Origin: Thalassospira tepidiphila MCCC 1A03514
GTDB taxonomy: Bacteria; Pseudomonadota; Alphaproteobacteria; Rhodospirillales; Thalassospiraceae
Length of the DNA: 64,000 nt
Assembly (NCBI RefSeq): GCF_001662875.1
Contig: NZ_JPVZ01000003.1
Span: forward strand, 124,001-188,000
Reading direction: 5' to 3'
In this document: in pieces, positions 1 through 8,422 of the stretch
Numbering within the stretch: the stretch's first letter is position 1
Layout: the number at the start of each line of letters is the position of its first letter
Translations under genes and position numbers: made by a program
Notes under the pieces: generated by a model
What the model was told of the DNA's origin: nothing
Database searches by the model: none
The model's input: the letters and a program-made list of their open reading frames with translations, nothing else

Positions 1-424
1 CGCGAAAGCCCGCAACTGGCAAGGTCAGCTTCCAGACAATGGTGCGCGACTTAAGGCTGCTGTCGGCGGCAGGCGGGGCCTTGATGGTCAGGGAGAAAGA
101 TACCGATCCGCTGGCAGATGCATCTGACGTGTCATCGTTGCTGCTATCGGAACTGCCCGGGTCGTCCTTATCCTCGCCGTCATCATCGACAGTGAGGTCG
201 CTGACAAACAGGCAGGTTTGCGGTGCCGCGCCGAGGATCATGGACGGCAGCCCTGAAATCCCCCAGTCGGGCAGGGCGACGGCTTCGTCCGCAAACAGGA
301 CGATGCGATTTTTGAGCTGCGCGTCACTGCCAACCGTTCCGCTGGGAGCCGGTTTTTTGTTGGATGCAGCAAGTTGGATCAGGGTTTTGAGCAATATCGG
401 GTTCATGCCACTTAGACGCGGCAT
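1..424 (-). CDS. Unknown protein, truncated by the window edge
   Basis: This frame is open from the left edge to an ATG at 424, giving 141 codons with no stop, so the C-terminus lies outside the window. A second ATG at 406 is an equally good start; neither has a strong ribosome site. The visible part begins with a short hydrophobic helix-like stretch, followed by a segment with a WGISGLP motif, an acidic Asp/Ser-rich low-complexity linker around residues 75-100, and the start of a beta-rich region. It lies 48 bases downstream of aroC on the same strand and could be read from the same transcript. I do not recognise the family. The opposite strand also has an open frame here, but its Ser/Pro/Arg-rich product looks like an antisense artefact. 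Confidence 0.55.
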   Translation of the reverse strand, partial: MPRLSGMNPILLKTLIQLAASNKKPAPSGTVGSDAQLKNRIVLFADEAVALPDWGISGLPSMILGAAPQTCLFVSDLTVDDDGEDKDDPGSSDSSNDDTSDASASGSVSFSLTIKAPPAADSSLKSRTIVWKLTLPVAGFR

Positions 425-472
425 GAAACCAGTTGTGATGCGATATTCGCCCGTTCCGATTGCGTCGGAAAA

Positions 473-1576
473 CTAGCTCGGAAAATGCTTGTTGGTGTTC
501 CAGCCTTCGCACTGTGCGCGGTGGCGCAGAAGGTGGTCGGCAAGCGTGATCGCAGCCATCGCTTCGCCCACCGGAACGCCACGGATACCAACACACGGAT
601 CATGGCGACCCTTGGTGACGACATCGACTTCCTTCCCATAGATATCAAGGCTTTTGCGCGGGGTGAGGATCGAGCTGGTCGGTTTGACGGCAAAGCGCAC
701 GACAATGTCCTGACCCGATGAAATGCCGCCGAGAATACCGCCGGCATGGTTGGAGCCAAAGACCGGTTTGCCATCTTCGCCCAGACGCATTTCATCGGCA
801 TTTTCAATGCCGGTCAGTTCGGCGGCTTCAAAGCCGTTGCCGATTTCAACGCCCTTGACGGCATTGATCGTCATCATCGCCTTGGCCAGATCGGCATCAA
901 GCTTGTCATAAACCGGGTCACCCAGACCCACCGGGACGCCGGAACAGACGACTTCGATCACCGCACCGACGGATGAGCCATCCTTACGCAGGCCATCAAG
1001 ATATTCCTCGAACACTGGAACGGCTTGCGCGTCGGGGCAGAAGAACGGGTTGTTATCAACCTCAGCCCAGTCCCAGTTCGCCCGGTTGATTTCCTTGGTG
1101 CCCATTTTGACCAGGGCCGCACGGATTTTGATGTCGTCGCCCAATACCTTGCGGGCAATTGCACCGGCGGCAACCCGCATCGCTGTTTCGCGGGCCGACG
1201 AACGGCCGCCGCCGCGATAATCGCGGGTGCCGTATTTTTCCCAATAGGTGTAATCGGCATGACCCGGTCGGAACTGGTTTTTAATCTCGCCATAATCCTT
1301 GGAGCGCTGATCGACGTTTTCGATCAGAAGCCCGATCGGGGTGCCGGTGGTTTTGCCTTCGAACACGCCCGAAAGGATTTTGACCTGATCTGGTTCGCGG
1401 CGCTGGGTGGTAAAGCGCGACTGACCGGGTTTGCGTTTTTCGAGATAATTCTGAATATCGGACTCGGTGAGCTCAAGCAGGGGCGGCACACCATCAACGA
1501 CACAGCCAATGGCCGGGCCGTGGCTTTCGCCAAAGGTGGTGAAGCGGAAAAGTGTTCCAAAACTGTTGCCAGCCAT
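473..1576 (-). CDS. aroC: Chorismate synthase
   Basis: This enzyme makes chorismate from 5-enolpyruvylshikimate 3-phosphate using reduced FMN, the last shared step of aromatic biosynthesis. The 367-residue length is normal for the family. All three family signatures are visible: GESHG at residues 16-20, the [10 protein letters not shown] block near residue 130, and a C-terminal [14 protein letters not shown] block near residue 325. The start MAGNSFG is the conserved N-terminus of the family. The gene follows fabI on the same strand, separated by 83 bases that contain a strong terminator-like hairpin, so aroC probably depends on readthrough or on its own promoter. The unknown gene at 1-424 follows it closely. 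Identification is secure. Confidence 0.97.
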   Translation of the reverse strand: MAGNSFGTLFRFTTFGESHGPAIGCVVDGVPPLLELTESDIQNYLEKRKPGQSRFTTQRREPDQVKILSGVFEGKTTGTPIGLLIENVDQRSKDYGEIKNQFRPGHADYTYWEKYGTRDYRGGGRSSARETAMRVAAGAIARKVLGDDIKIRAALVKMGTKEINRANWDWAEVDNNPFFCPDAQAVPVFEEYLDGLRKDGSSVGAVIEVVCSGVPVGLGDPVYDKLDADLAKAMMTINAVKGVEIGNGFEAAELTGIENADEMRLGEDGKPVFGSNHAGGILGGISSGQDIVVRFAVKPTSSILTPRKSLDIYGKEVDVVTKGRHDPCVGIRGVPVGEAMAAITLADHLLRHRAQCEGWNTNKHFPS

Positions 1577-1605
1577 AACCGATTATCCAGAATTCAAATA
1601 TTTAA

Positions 1606-1638
1606 GAGACAAAACGGGCCGCCCATCAGGGCAGCCCG
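1606..1638 (-). terminator. Rho-independent terminator after fabI
   Basis: On the minus strand a 10-bp stem (CGGGCTGCCC with GGGCGGCCCG, one G-T pair) closes a four-base TGAT loop and is followed by TTTTGTCTC. It lies in the fabI-aroC spacer and should end much of the fabI transcription. Confidence 0.75.
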
Positions 1639-1659
1639 CAAAATCGTATCAGGCCCAGA

Positions 1660-2490
1660 TCAGGATTTCTGGACAGTGATGTCAGGTGCGTCTGCCTGTT
1701 TCATGCCAACGGTGTGGTAACCGCAATCGACATGATGGGTTTCGCCCGTAACACCGGTCGAAAGGTCTGATAGGAAGTACAGACCCGATCCGCCAACATC
1801 ATCAAGCGTAACGTTACGGCGCATCGGCGAGTTGTATTCGTTCCATTTCAGGATATAGCGGAAATCGCCAATCCCGGATGCGGCAAGGGTCTTCATCGGG
1901 CCCGCCGAAATGGCATTGACGCGAATGCGATCCGGACCAAGGTCATTGGCAAGGTATTTCACGCTGGCTTCAAGGGCCGCCTTGGCAACGCCCATGACGT
2001 TGTAGTGCGGCATGACCTTTTCTGCGCCGTAATAGGAAAGTGTTAGAAGCGAACCGCCATCGGTCATCAGTTTTTCCGCGCGCTGTGCGATCGCGGTAAA
2101 GGAATAGACCGAGATGTTCATTGAAAGCGCAAAGTTTTCCGGCGAGGTATCGACATAGCGACCACGCAGTTCGTTCTTGTCGGAGAAACCGATGGCATGC
2201 ACGACAAAGTCAAGCTTGCCCCATTTTTCCTTAAGCGTCTCGAACACGGCATCCATGCTGGCCGCATCGGTCACATCACATGGCAGAACGATGTTGCTGC
2301 CAACGGACTCTGCGAGCGGGCGCACACGTTTTTCAAGGGCTTCGCCCTGGAAGGTAAAGGCGATCTCGGCGCCAGCCGCAGCGGCCGCACGTGCAATGCC
2401 CCAGGCAATCGATTTATCGTTGGCGACACCCATAATCAGGCCGCGTTTACCGGCCATAAGGCCCGAAATATTGTCGGTGGACAGGCTCAT
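1660..2490 (-). CDS. fabI: Enoyl-[acyl-carrier-protein] reductase (NADH)
   Basis: FabI reduces the enoyl-ACP double bond in each round of type II fatty acid elongation, in the cytosol. From the chosen start the protein has 276 residues, including a divergent Rossmann motif (GVAND..SIAWGIA, residues 21-33) and the FabI catalytic pattern Tyr-x6-Lys (Y163, K170) inside HYNVMGVAKA. Conserved blocks NAISAGPMKTLAASGI and VTGETHHVDCGYH follow. A longer frame reaches 2538, but the ATG at 2490 has a clear GAGAGGAAAT ribosome site and matches the family N-terminus. It diverges from the YihY-family gene across about 180 bases that should hold both promoters. Confidence 0.97.
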   Translation of the reverse strand: MSLSTDNISGLMAGKRGLIMGVANDKSIAWGIARAAAAAGAEIAFTFQGEALEKRVRPLAESVGSNIVLPCDVTDAASMDAVFETLKEKWGKLDFVVHAIGFSDKNELRGRYVDTSPENFALSMNISVYSFTAIAQRAEKLMTDGGSLLTLSYYGAEKVMPHYNVMGVAKAALEASVKYLANDLGPDRIRVNAISAGPMKTLAASGIGDFRYILKWNEYNSPMRRNVTLDDVGGSGLYFLSDLSTGVTGETHHVDCGYHTVGMKQADAPDITVQKS

Positions 2491-2671
2491 ATTTCCTCTC
2501 GTTCCCACGATCTCTCTCTGGCAGGTAGAGGCATTCAAGAAAAGCCGCGACCGGCCCAGAAGGCATTAGACATTCGGCGCATCCTACACAAAGCGCGGCC
2601 AAGGTCAATCTGACCTGTCATAACGTGTGCAGGCACGCTATCTTGTTGATCAGGTGCAGTATAACCGGAAA

Positions 2672-4051
2672 ATGCGTGGGGATAAGCGTTTAATGGCCGA
2701 AATTCAGAAATTGCTCTCTGATCGAACCGCGTTCTGGCGCTATGCCGGTATGCGTTTTGTCCATGACAAATCCATACAACGTGCCGCCGGTTTGTCCTAT
2801 ACGACGCTTTTGGCGATGGTGCCGTTTCTGGCCATCGCACTGACGGTTTTGTCGGCCTTTCCGGTTTTTGATGAGTTCAAGGACACGATCATGACCGTGG
2901 TCCTGAACAATTTCCTGCCGGAAACCGGCGCGCAGGTCACAGAGTATCTTGGCAGTTTCCTGCAAAATACCGGACAGATGACGGCGATTGGCACAATCGT
3001 GCTGGGCCTGACGGCTGTGATGTTGCTCAGCGCCATCGAAGGTGCGATGAACGATGTGTTTCGTGTGACCAGCCCGCGTAAGCTTCTGTCGCGTCTGGTG
3101 GTGTTCTGGACGCTTTTGACGGTTGGGCCAATGTTGCTGGGGCTTAGCCTTTCACTGGCGTCCTATATTTTTGCCATGCGCCATCTGGTTGGCGGGGACG
3201 CCCTTGGCGAACAAATCGGACAACTGACGTTTATTGCGCCGTTTGTCCTGTCGGCAGTGGCTTTTTCATTGCTGTTTATCGGCATGCCGAACCGCTCGGT
3301 CGTGATTATTGATGGTGTGGTCGGTGGCGTTGTGGCCGCCGTTTTGTTCGAAACCCTGAAAAAGGGGTTTGCGTATTATGTCACGACATTCCCGACCTAT
3401 CAGACGATTTATGGCGCAGTCGCGATTGTGCCGATTTTCCTGTTGTGGATGTATCTGACCTGGATCGTGATCCTTCTGGGGGCTCAGGTGGCAGCGGGCC
3501 GGTCCGAATGGCGTGCGGCACGGGCGGCGGGCATCGTTCCCGATCCGCGCGGTGCGGTGCCGGGGCATATGGAACGGATCATCGCGGTGCTGCGCGTTCT
3601 GGAATATCTGCAAAATCGTTTCCACGAGGCCGCCAAGCCGCCGACCTATCGCAAGATGATGCGCGACGTCAAACTGGGTGGGCGTGATCTGAACTGGGCG
3701 TTGGCTGCGTTGCGGCGCGAAAAGCTGATTGATCGCTCGGAAAAGCATCGCTGGTTGCTTTCGGGAGACCTGTCGCGGATTTCGTTGATGGATCTGATGA
3801 GCCGCCTTGGCCTGTTTCTGGATTACGACCGGTTGCTGGTCGTGCAGACCGATAGCGGTTGGCCGATTGCCATGCGCGAACGCCTGATCGAACTGGAAGA
3901 AAAACGCAAAACGGTTCTGGATGTGAAGGTGGGCGATCTGCTTGATACCCCGCGGCCTGACGACAAAATCCCCGAGCAGAAAAAGAAAGAACCGGATCAG
4001 GACAAGTCAGACGATATCAATCAAAAAGACATGACCGGCATCATGAGCTGA
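2672..4051 (+). CDS. YihY/RNase BN-like family inner-membrane protein
   Basis: This is a multi-pass inner-membrane protein of the YihY (UPF0761, formerly RNase BN) family. The old nuclease name is considered wrong and the function is unsettled. After a short soluble start with the family-typical FVHDKSIQRAAGLSYTTLLAMVP segment there are about six membrane helices up to residue 275. A cytosolic C-terminal region of roughly 150 residues looks like a winged-helix fold (RKMMRDVKLGGRDLNWALAAL), and the tail is Lys/Asp-rich. Family members often have this extension. The ATG at 2672 was chosen; the ATG at 2693, behind GGGGATAAG, is a good alternative. It is transcribed alone, away from fabI, and ends at a bidirectional terminator. 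Confidence 0.85.
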   Translation: MRGDKRLMAEIQKLLSDRTAFWRYAGMRFVHDKSIQRAAGLSYTTLLAMVPFLAIALTVLSAFPVFDEFKDTIMTVVLNNFLPETGAQVTEYLGSFLQNTGQMTAIGTIVLGLTAVMLLSAIEGAMNDVFRVTSPRKLLSRLVVFWTLLTVGPMLLGLSLSLASYIFAMRHLVGGDALGEQIGQLTFIAPFVLSAVAFSLLFIGMPNRSVVIIDGVVGGVVAAVLFETLKKGFAYYVTTFPTYQTIYGAVAIVPIFLLWMYLTWIVILLGAQVAAGRSEWRAARAAGIVPDPRGAVPGHMERIIAVLRVLEYLQNRFHEAAKPPTYRKMMRDVKLGGRDLNWALAALRREKLIDRSEKHRWLLSGDLSRISLMDLMSRLGLFLDYDRLLVVQTDSGWPIAMRERLIELEEKRKTVLDVKVGDLLDTPRPDDKIPEQKKKEPDQDKSDDINQKDMTGIMS

Positions 4052-4072
4052 TGGCCGTTTCGCGGGTTATTG

Positions 4073-4108
4073 AAAAAGGCCGGGGAGGATATTCTTCCCG
4101 GCCTTTTT
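4073..4108. terminator. Bidirectional terminator between convergent genes
   Basis: An AAAAA-GGCCGGG stem pairs with CCCGGCC-TTTTT around a 12-base loop. The T-runs on both strands fit termination of the YihY-family gene from the left and of the TPR gene operon from the right. Confidence 0.85.
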
Positions 4109-4131
4109 GATGTGTTGATGATCGGTCGTAT

Positions 4132-4800
4132 TTATCGGGAGGCCATTTGGTTGAGCGCAAGGGCAATTTCGGCCCGACGGCCAGCATCGGCAAGCGGACG
4201 GTCCGGGCGGTCCGGGGCATCAAGCGCCTTTTGGAAATAGATCCGCGCTTCGTCATAGCGTTCCTGTTGGCGCAGGAAATCGCCATAGAAGAAGTTCGGA
4301 TCAATGCCGTTCGGGTTGAGCGCAAGCGCCTTTTTGAGGTTTTCCTCGGCCTTGGCGTCGCTGCCAAAGGCCAGCGGCCATGGCGGCACCTGATAATAAA
4401 GCGATCCGAGCGAGGTATAGGCAGAACCATCCATTGCGGTCGGTGCGGTGGCAATCACGTTTTCAAAAAGTTCGCGGGCGTCGCGCACTTTGCCAAGGGC
4501 CGAAATACCGCGCACAATCCCGGCATCGGTTGACAGAATGATGCCTTGCCAGATTTGCAGTTCCGGGCTGTCGGGGAATTCTGCACGCAGCTTTTCGCCA
4601 TCGGCTTCGAGTTTGTGAATGGCATCAAGTTGGGCATCTTCATCGGTGATTTCGTATTTGATGTGCGCCCATTCATGTTGCAAGTGGCTGACAGCCTTCA
4701 TCACGGCCGGGTTTGCGGTTTGCGCCTGCGACGTTGCCGGTAAAGCCAGAAGAAGACCAACCGCAAGGCCCGATAAGGTGATCATGTTTTTGCGTTTCAT
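4132..4800 (-). CDS. Exported TPR-repeat protein, last gene of the ligase/diiron operon
   Basis: This 222-residue protein has a clear Sec signal peptide (MKRKN, a hydrophobic run, then cleavage near SQAQ-T around residue 27), so the mature protein is periplasmic. The rest is helical with at least two TPR-like repeats, notably the segment AEENLKKALALNPNGIDPNFFYGDFL followed by EARIYFQKALDAP near the C-terminus. It resembles the TPR family of TRAP-associated TatT-like proteins, but I cannot assign a partner. Its ATGA overlaps the SDR stop by four bases, showing translational coupling, and the ribosome site AGAGGAAC is good. The operon context suggests a role with the neighbouring ligase and oxidase products, perhaps scaffolding or handling a product in the periplasm. 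That role is inference. Confidence 0.85.
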   Translation of the reverse strand: MKRKNMITLSGLAVGLLLALPATSQAQTANPAVMKAVSHLQHEWAHIKYEITDEDAQLDAIHKLEADGEKLRAEFPDSPELQIWQGIILSTDAGIVRGISALGKVRDARELFENVIATAPTAMDGSAYTSLGSLYYQVPPWPLAFGSDAKAEENLKKALALNPNGIDPNFFYGDFLRQQERYDEARIYFQKALDAPDRPDRPLADAGRRAEIALALNQMASR

Positions 4801-5588
4801 GCGATGTTCCTCTGTGCGGCACTTTCTGATCCTGTGCCATTGATGATCAGGGCTGGCTTGGCGTTGGCCTTGTCAGTTGCCAGTATCTCTTCGCCAATTT
4901 GGGTGTTTTTGCGCAGGCCCTTGTCGATCATCGCGGGCACGAGTGCATTAAGGGTGGCAAACAGCCGTTCCGGCCAGCCAAGGCGAAAATCACTGGCGTC
5001 AAGTTCAATCGCGCTGGCAATGCGAAGCGCGACATCCCGCGGGCGATCTTCGGTGGCTTTGGTCTTGCGATTAAGCATGCCGATCTTGCCGCTATTCATG
5101 CCGGTATTGACCGCACGTGGCGCGATGTGGGTGACAGTAATGGCCGTGTTGCACAGTTCCCGACGCAGGGCGTCGCTATATCCCTTAAGGCCGGATTTGG
5201 CTGCCACGTAGCCGGTCATGTGCGGTAACGGGATCAACCCAACCATCGAGCCGATATTGACGATCTGGCCATGATTGCGGGCACGCATGGCGGGCAGGAC
5301 CGCCTGACACAGCCGCATCGGCACCAAAAGATTGAGTGTCAGAAGGGCATCGTAATCCTGATCTTCGGCATGGCCAAAATCATTGATCCCGGCAAGATTG
5401 ATCAGGATGTCAGGCGTATTTTCGAGAAGCGCCTTGCAGGTCGTATCAATGCGTTCCATCAGATCGCCTTCGGATGCCCGGTCATAGGACCGGACATTGG
5501 CACCGCGTTCTTTCAGGATTTCCACAAGGGGTTTTCCAATCCCGCCGGTTGCCCCGGTGAGAAAGATATCTTTTCCCTCAAGCAACAT
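4797..5588 (-). CDS. Short-chain dehydrogenase/reductase of the ligase/diiron operon
   Basis: This 263-residue classical SDR has the NAD(P)-binding motif TGATGGIG at residues 11-18, a NLAG motif at 64-67, and the catalytic triad Ser114, Tyr127 and Lys131 (YVAAK). About 60 C-terminal residues beyond the core include a hydrophobic, amphipathic stretch (RLFATLNALVPAMIDKGL) that could touch membranes or a lipid substrate. The start at 5588 has AAGGACAACGGAAA upstream and overlaps the end of the ligase-diiron gene by 11 bases. The stop overlaps the TPR gene. This coupling argues for a shared pathway, in which the SDR would reduce or oxidise a carbonyl or alcohol intermediate. The substrate is unknown. 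Confidence 0.92.
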   Translation of the reverse strand: MLLEGKDIFLTGATGGIGKPLVEILKERGANVRSYDRASEGDLMERIDTTCKALLENTPDILINLAGINDFGHAEDQDYDALLTLNLLVPMRLCQAVLPAMRARNHGQIVNIGSMVGLIPLPHMTGYVAAKSGLKGYSDALRRELCNTAITVTHIAPRAVNTGMNSGKIGMLNRKTKATEDRPRDVALRIASAIELDASDFRLGWPERLFATLNALVPAMIDKGLRKNTQIGEEILATDKANAKPALIINGTGSESAAQRNIA

Positions 5589-7614
5589 TTTTCCGTTGTC
5601 CTTCATGCGGGATCGCTGCGAACAGGTTGGCAAACAGACGGAAGGTGTTGTTGGCAACTTCGATGATCGCGGCCTGATCGTTCGGATCGGTGATTTGGTT
5701 GACGGTTTTCTCGAAGAATTTCATGTGTTCGATATCAAGCGAACCGTGCGAGAACAGATAGCTGAATGCCGATTTTGGAAGATCCAGACCGCTCATGACG
5801 GCATCCGCGCCCTGACTTGCGATCTGGGTTGACGTGCTTTCGAGCATGAAGACCATGCCAAGGAAACCGACCGGGTTCTTGCGCGCGATATAGTCGTAGT
5901 TATAGGCGACCATCACCTGGGTTTCGAGGTTGGGCGTTGCATTGCGCGCGGCTTCGCGGTCACCACCGGCGGCCTCGATATCATTGAGGATCCATTCTTC
6001 GTGGCCTTCTTCCTCTTCGAGATATTCAATCACCGCCTTGTGCAGCCAGCGTTTGTCATCGGGCAGGCGCGATCCCATCGCCATCAGGAAGGGAACGGTG
6101 TGTTTGACGTGGTGATAGGCCTCGGTCAGGTAGGCGACATAGGTGGAGCGGGAGATGTTGCCCGAAAGTCCGTCGACAAGCTGCGGGACGTGATAAAGGG
6201 CTGCGCGGGCATCAGCGGTTTGGGCAACAAGACGATCATAGAAATTCATGGCGAGCTCCGAAGTGTTCTGTGAGGAGATATATCGTTTGACGATCACATC
6301 ACGCTTGGGCCGACCATTTCCGGTCAGGCAGCCGTTTTGTGCGGTGAAGGGCGCACAAAGCGTGAAATGTTTGATTTGGGCATAGTCGGGCAGGCTGGCG
6401 TTTGCGGCCTGAATGGCGGCGTTGATGTCTGCATCTGCACGGCTTGGCACGATCAGCGCTTCAAGATGGGCTTGGCCGTCGCCAAAAACGATTGCCTGAT
6501 AAATGGCGGGTTGGGCCAGCAAGGCGGCCTCGGGCCATTCGGGTGATATGTTGCGCCCGTTTGAGGTAATCAGGACGTTTTTGCGCCGTCCGGTAACGGA
6601 CACAAAGCCGTCGTCTGAAATCCGGCCAAGGTCACCGGTGGCGAGGCGCTCCGAGAGGGCTGCGTTTGCCGCCGGCGGATCGCCGACATAGCCAAGGAAT
6701 CCTGGATTGCGAATGACGATTTCATCATCGACGATTTCAGCACTGACATGTGGCAGCAACGTGCCCGTCGTGCCCGGTTTGTCCTTGCCCGGAACGTTCA
6801 ACGACAGAACCGATGCGCATTCAGAAAGGCCATATCCTTCGTAAACCGGAAGGCCGATCTGACGGGCCTTGGCAATCAGGGCGGGATCAATCCGCGCGCC
6901 GCCAACGGCAATGAAATCAAGTTTGGTCAGCGGGCCGTACTGCATGACCTGCATCATCAGGGCGCGCAGCAGTTCCGGCACCAGAATGATCGAGGTGGCA
7001 TCAGCCCCCTTGAGCAAGCCATGCAGGTTTTCGTACTGCGCCTCAAAGTTCCGCAAGGACGTAAGATGCACGGTGCAACCAGCGAGAAGTCCGGCATAGA
7101 CGCCAGCAACATTTTCCAGCAAGACGGCCAGGGGCAGGGCGGAAAAGTGCGTACCGGCAAATTCGTCGCCCAGCATCTGATAGATCGAGCTTGCGACATT
7201 CAACATGGCGGTTGCAGGCAGACAGACACCTTTGGGGGTGCCGGTGGTGCCGGATGTGAAGGTGATTTTTGCAGTTTTTGCCGGGATGGTCGCGGATTTG
7301 GCAAGACCGGTTCGCACCATGCCATCTGGTGTGATCATATGAGTGATACCAGCGGTTGCGGCGGCATGATCAATCTGTGCTTTGGTGAAGAAGGGCGGGA
7401 TCGGAACGCAGAAGGTTTCCGATTTGAGTGCCGCCAAGTCCCAAAGTACCCAGTCGATGCCGTTATCAAGCGCGATGCCAAGAACATCGACATCGGAAAG
7501 GTCTTTGGCGTGGTCGTCAATGCGCCGGATCAGGTCGCGATAGGTGATCTGACCGGTTTGGCTTCTAAGGGCGATTTTGTCGGCCGGGTGTTGGCCAATG
7601 CGTGAAAACAGCAT
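5578..7614 (-). CDS. AMP-forming acyl ligase fused to a haem-oxygenase-like diiron oxidase domain
   Basis: This single 678-residue reading frame joins two enzymes. Residues 1-450 form an ANL-family adenylating ligase: FTSGTTGTPKG at 119-129, YEGYGLSE near 258, TGDLG near 327, GRRKNVLITSNGRNISPEW at 342-360, and a GNGRPKRD block near 432 with the catalytic Lys. Residues 456-678 form an all-helical TenA/haem-oxygenase-like domain with diiron-type ligands: ExxH at E535/H538, E592, and H623-x3-D627-x2-H630. That pattern is known in UndA and CADD-type oxidases. The expected role is to activate a carboxylic acid and oxidise it; the substrate is unknown. It starts 8 bases after the hemolysin-family gene. 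An in-frame ATG with a GGAG site sits exactly at the domain boundary (6249), so a separate oxidase could also be made. Confidence 0.88.
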   Translation of the reverse strand: MLFSRIGQHPADKIALRSQTGQITYRDLIRRIDDHAKDLSDVDVLGIALDNGIDWVLWDLAALKSETFCVPIPPFFTKAQIDHAAATAGITHMITPDGMVRTGLAKSATIPAKTAKITFTSGTTGTPKGVCLPATAMLNVASSIYQMLGDEFAGTHFSALPLAVLLENVAGVYAGLLAGCTVHLTSLRNFEAQYENLHGLLKGADATSIILVPELLRALMMQVMQYGPLTKLDFIAVGGARIDPALIAKARQIGLPVYEGYGLSECASVLSLNVPGKDKPGTTGTLLPHVSAEIVDDEIVIRNPGFLGYVGDPPAANAALSERLATGDLGRISDDGFVSVTGRRKNVLITSNGRNISPEWPEAALLAQPAIYQAIVFGDGQAHLEALIVPSRADADINAAIQAANASLPDYAQIKHFTLCAPFTAQNGCLTGNGRPKRDVIVKRYISSQNTSELAMNFYDRLVAQTADARAALYHVPQLVDGLSGNISRSTYVAYLTEAYHHVKHTVPFLMAMGSRLPDDKRWLHKAVIEYLEEEEGHEEWILNDIEAAGGDREAARNATPNLETQVMVAYNYDYIARKNPVGFLGMVFMLESTSTQIASQGADAVMSGLDLPKSAFSYLFSHGSLDIEHMKFFEKTVNQITDPNDQAAIIEVANNTFRLFANLFAAIPHEGQRKNVA

Positions 7615-7622
7615 GATCAGAC

Positions 7623-8321
7623 TCAGACCTCGCCATTATGTTGGAGACGGGGATAAAGGCGCGGGCGCATGTGGCTGTACTCGGCGCCAAAAAGTGATTG
7701 CAGGCGCAGATATCCCAAAGTGACAGAGCCCGAGAGAACATGCGGGCGCGTGTCGTAATACCGGCCCCAATGGGTGTTGCCGCATTCAAGCAGGGCCGGG
7801 TCGGCGAGTGCATGACGCACCGGCGCCAACCCCATTTTCTGGAACCGTTTTTCAAGACTTGCGGTACCGGTCACAACCGCCTGTTTGAAGCCGCTATGAT
7901 GCAAATAAGCCGAAAGGGCGGTGAACAGGAAAGATGATGCGCCTGATCCGTTTGATGCCAGATTGCCGATTTCAGCAATCTCGTGGCGGGGAATGCCCAG
8001 AATAGAATTGATCGGTCGGCGGAGATACTGTTCTAGAAACAGCGGACCATGCCCGGCGGAGCGAAAACCAAGGGCGGCGACAATATCGCCGTGATCATCG
8101 CGCACACTCATCAGTGTGTCGTAATGAACTGAAATTTCTGCCTCATAGGTGCGGGCATAGATGCCAGAGATAAAATCCTCGACCTCGGCGCGTTCGCGCG
8201 CCGTATTGGTCAGGATTGAAATGGCACAAGCATGCGTCGGCACGCGGGACAGAAACCCGTTCTTCTGCAAACGAAGTCTGGCCGAGGGATTGCCGTTTTC
8301 GTTGTAATTAAGCTGCAGCAT
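7623..8321 (-). CDS. Thermostable-hemolysin-family (T_hemolysin) protein, acyltransferase-like
   Basis: This 232-residue protein matches the thermostable hemolysin family named after Vibrio delta-VPH. The core resembles the GNAT/autoinducer-synthase fold: SVHYDTLMSVRD, a dipeptide-rich FLEQYL strand-helix, then EIAEIGNLAS near residues 113-122, and FLFTALSAYLHHSGF. There is no signal peptide, so despite the name a cytosolic acyl- or aminoacyl-transferase role is more plausible than a secreted toxin. It is the first gene of a tight operon with the ligase-diiron fusion, an SDR and a TPR protein. The ATG at 8321 was chosen, with an AAAAGG site 13 bases before it; about 100 bases separate it from the MscS gene upstream on the same strand. 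The family match is from memory of its sequence pattern. Confidence 0.8.
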   Translation of the reverse strand: MLQLNYNENGNPSARLRLQKNGFLSRVPTHACAISILTNTARERAEVEDFISGIYARTYEAEISVHYDTLMSVRDDHGDIVAALGFRSAGHGPLFLEQYLRRPINSILGIPRHEIAEIGNLASNGSGASSFLFTALSAYLHHSGFKQAVVTGTASLEKRFQKMGLAPVRHALADPALLECGNTHWGRYYDTRPHVLSGSVTLGYLRLQSLFGAEYSHMRPRLYPRLQHNGEV

Positions 8322-8422
8322 TCAGTGGACGCCTTTTGATACGTGAATAACGCATTCTGGCGTCGCAACCTGACAGCAAGCTGAAGAGCTAAAATCAACT
8401 TAAATCGAGGTGTTTGGCAGGG

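Noticed and set aside
39-476. 145-codon plus-strand frame at the left edge
   Set aside because: The product is rich in Ser, Pro and Arg with no pattern, and the minus strand has a better partial gene in the same place.
6748-7605. 285-codon antisense frame over the ligase gene
   Set aside because: It mirrors the real codons of a clear ANL ligase; the product has no domain.
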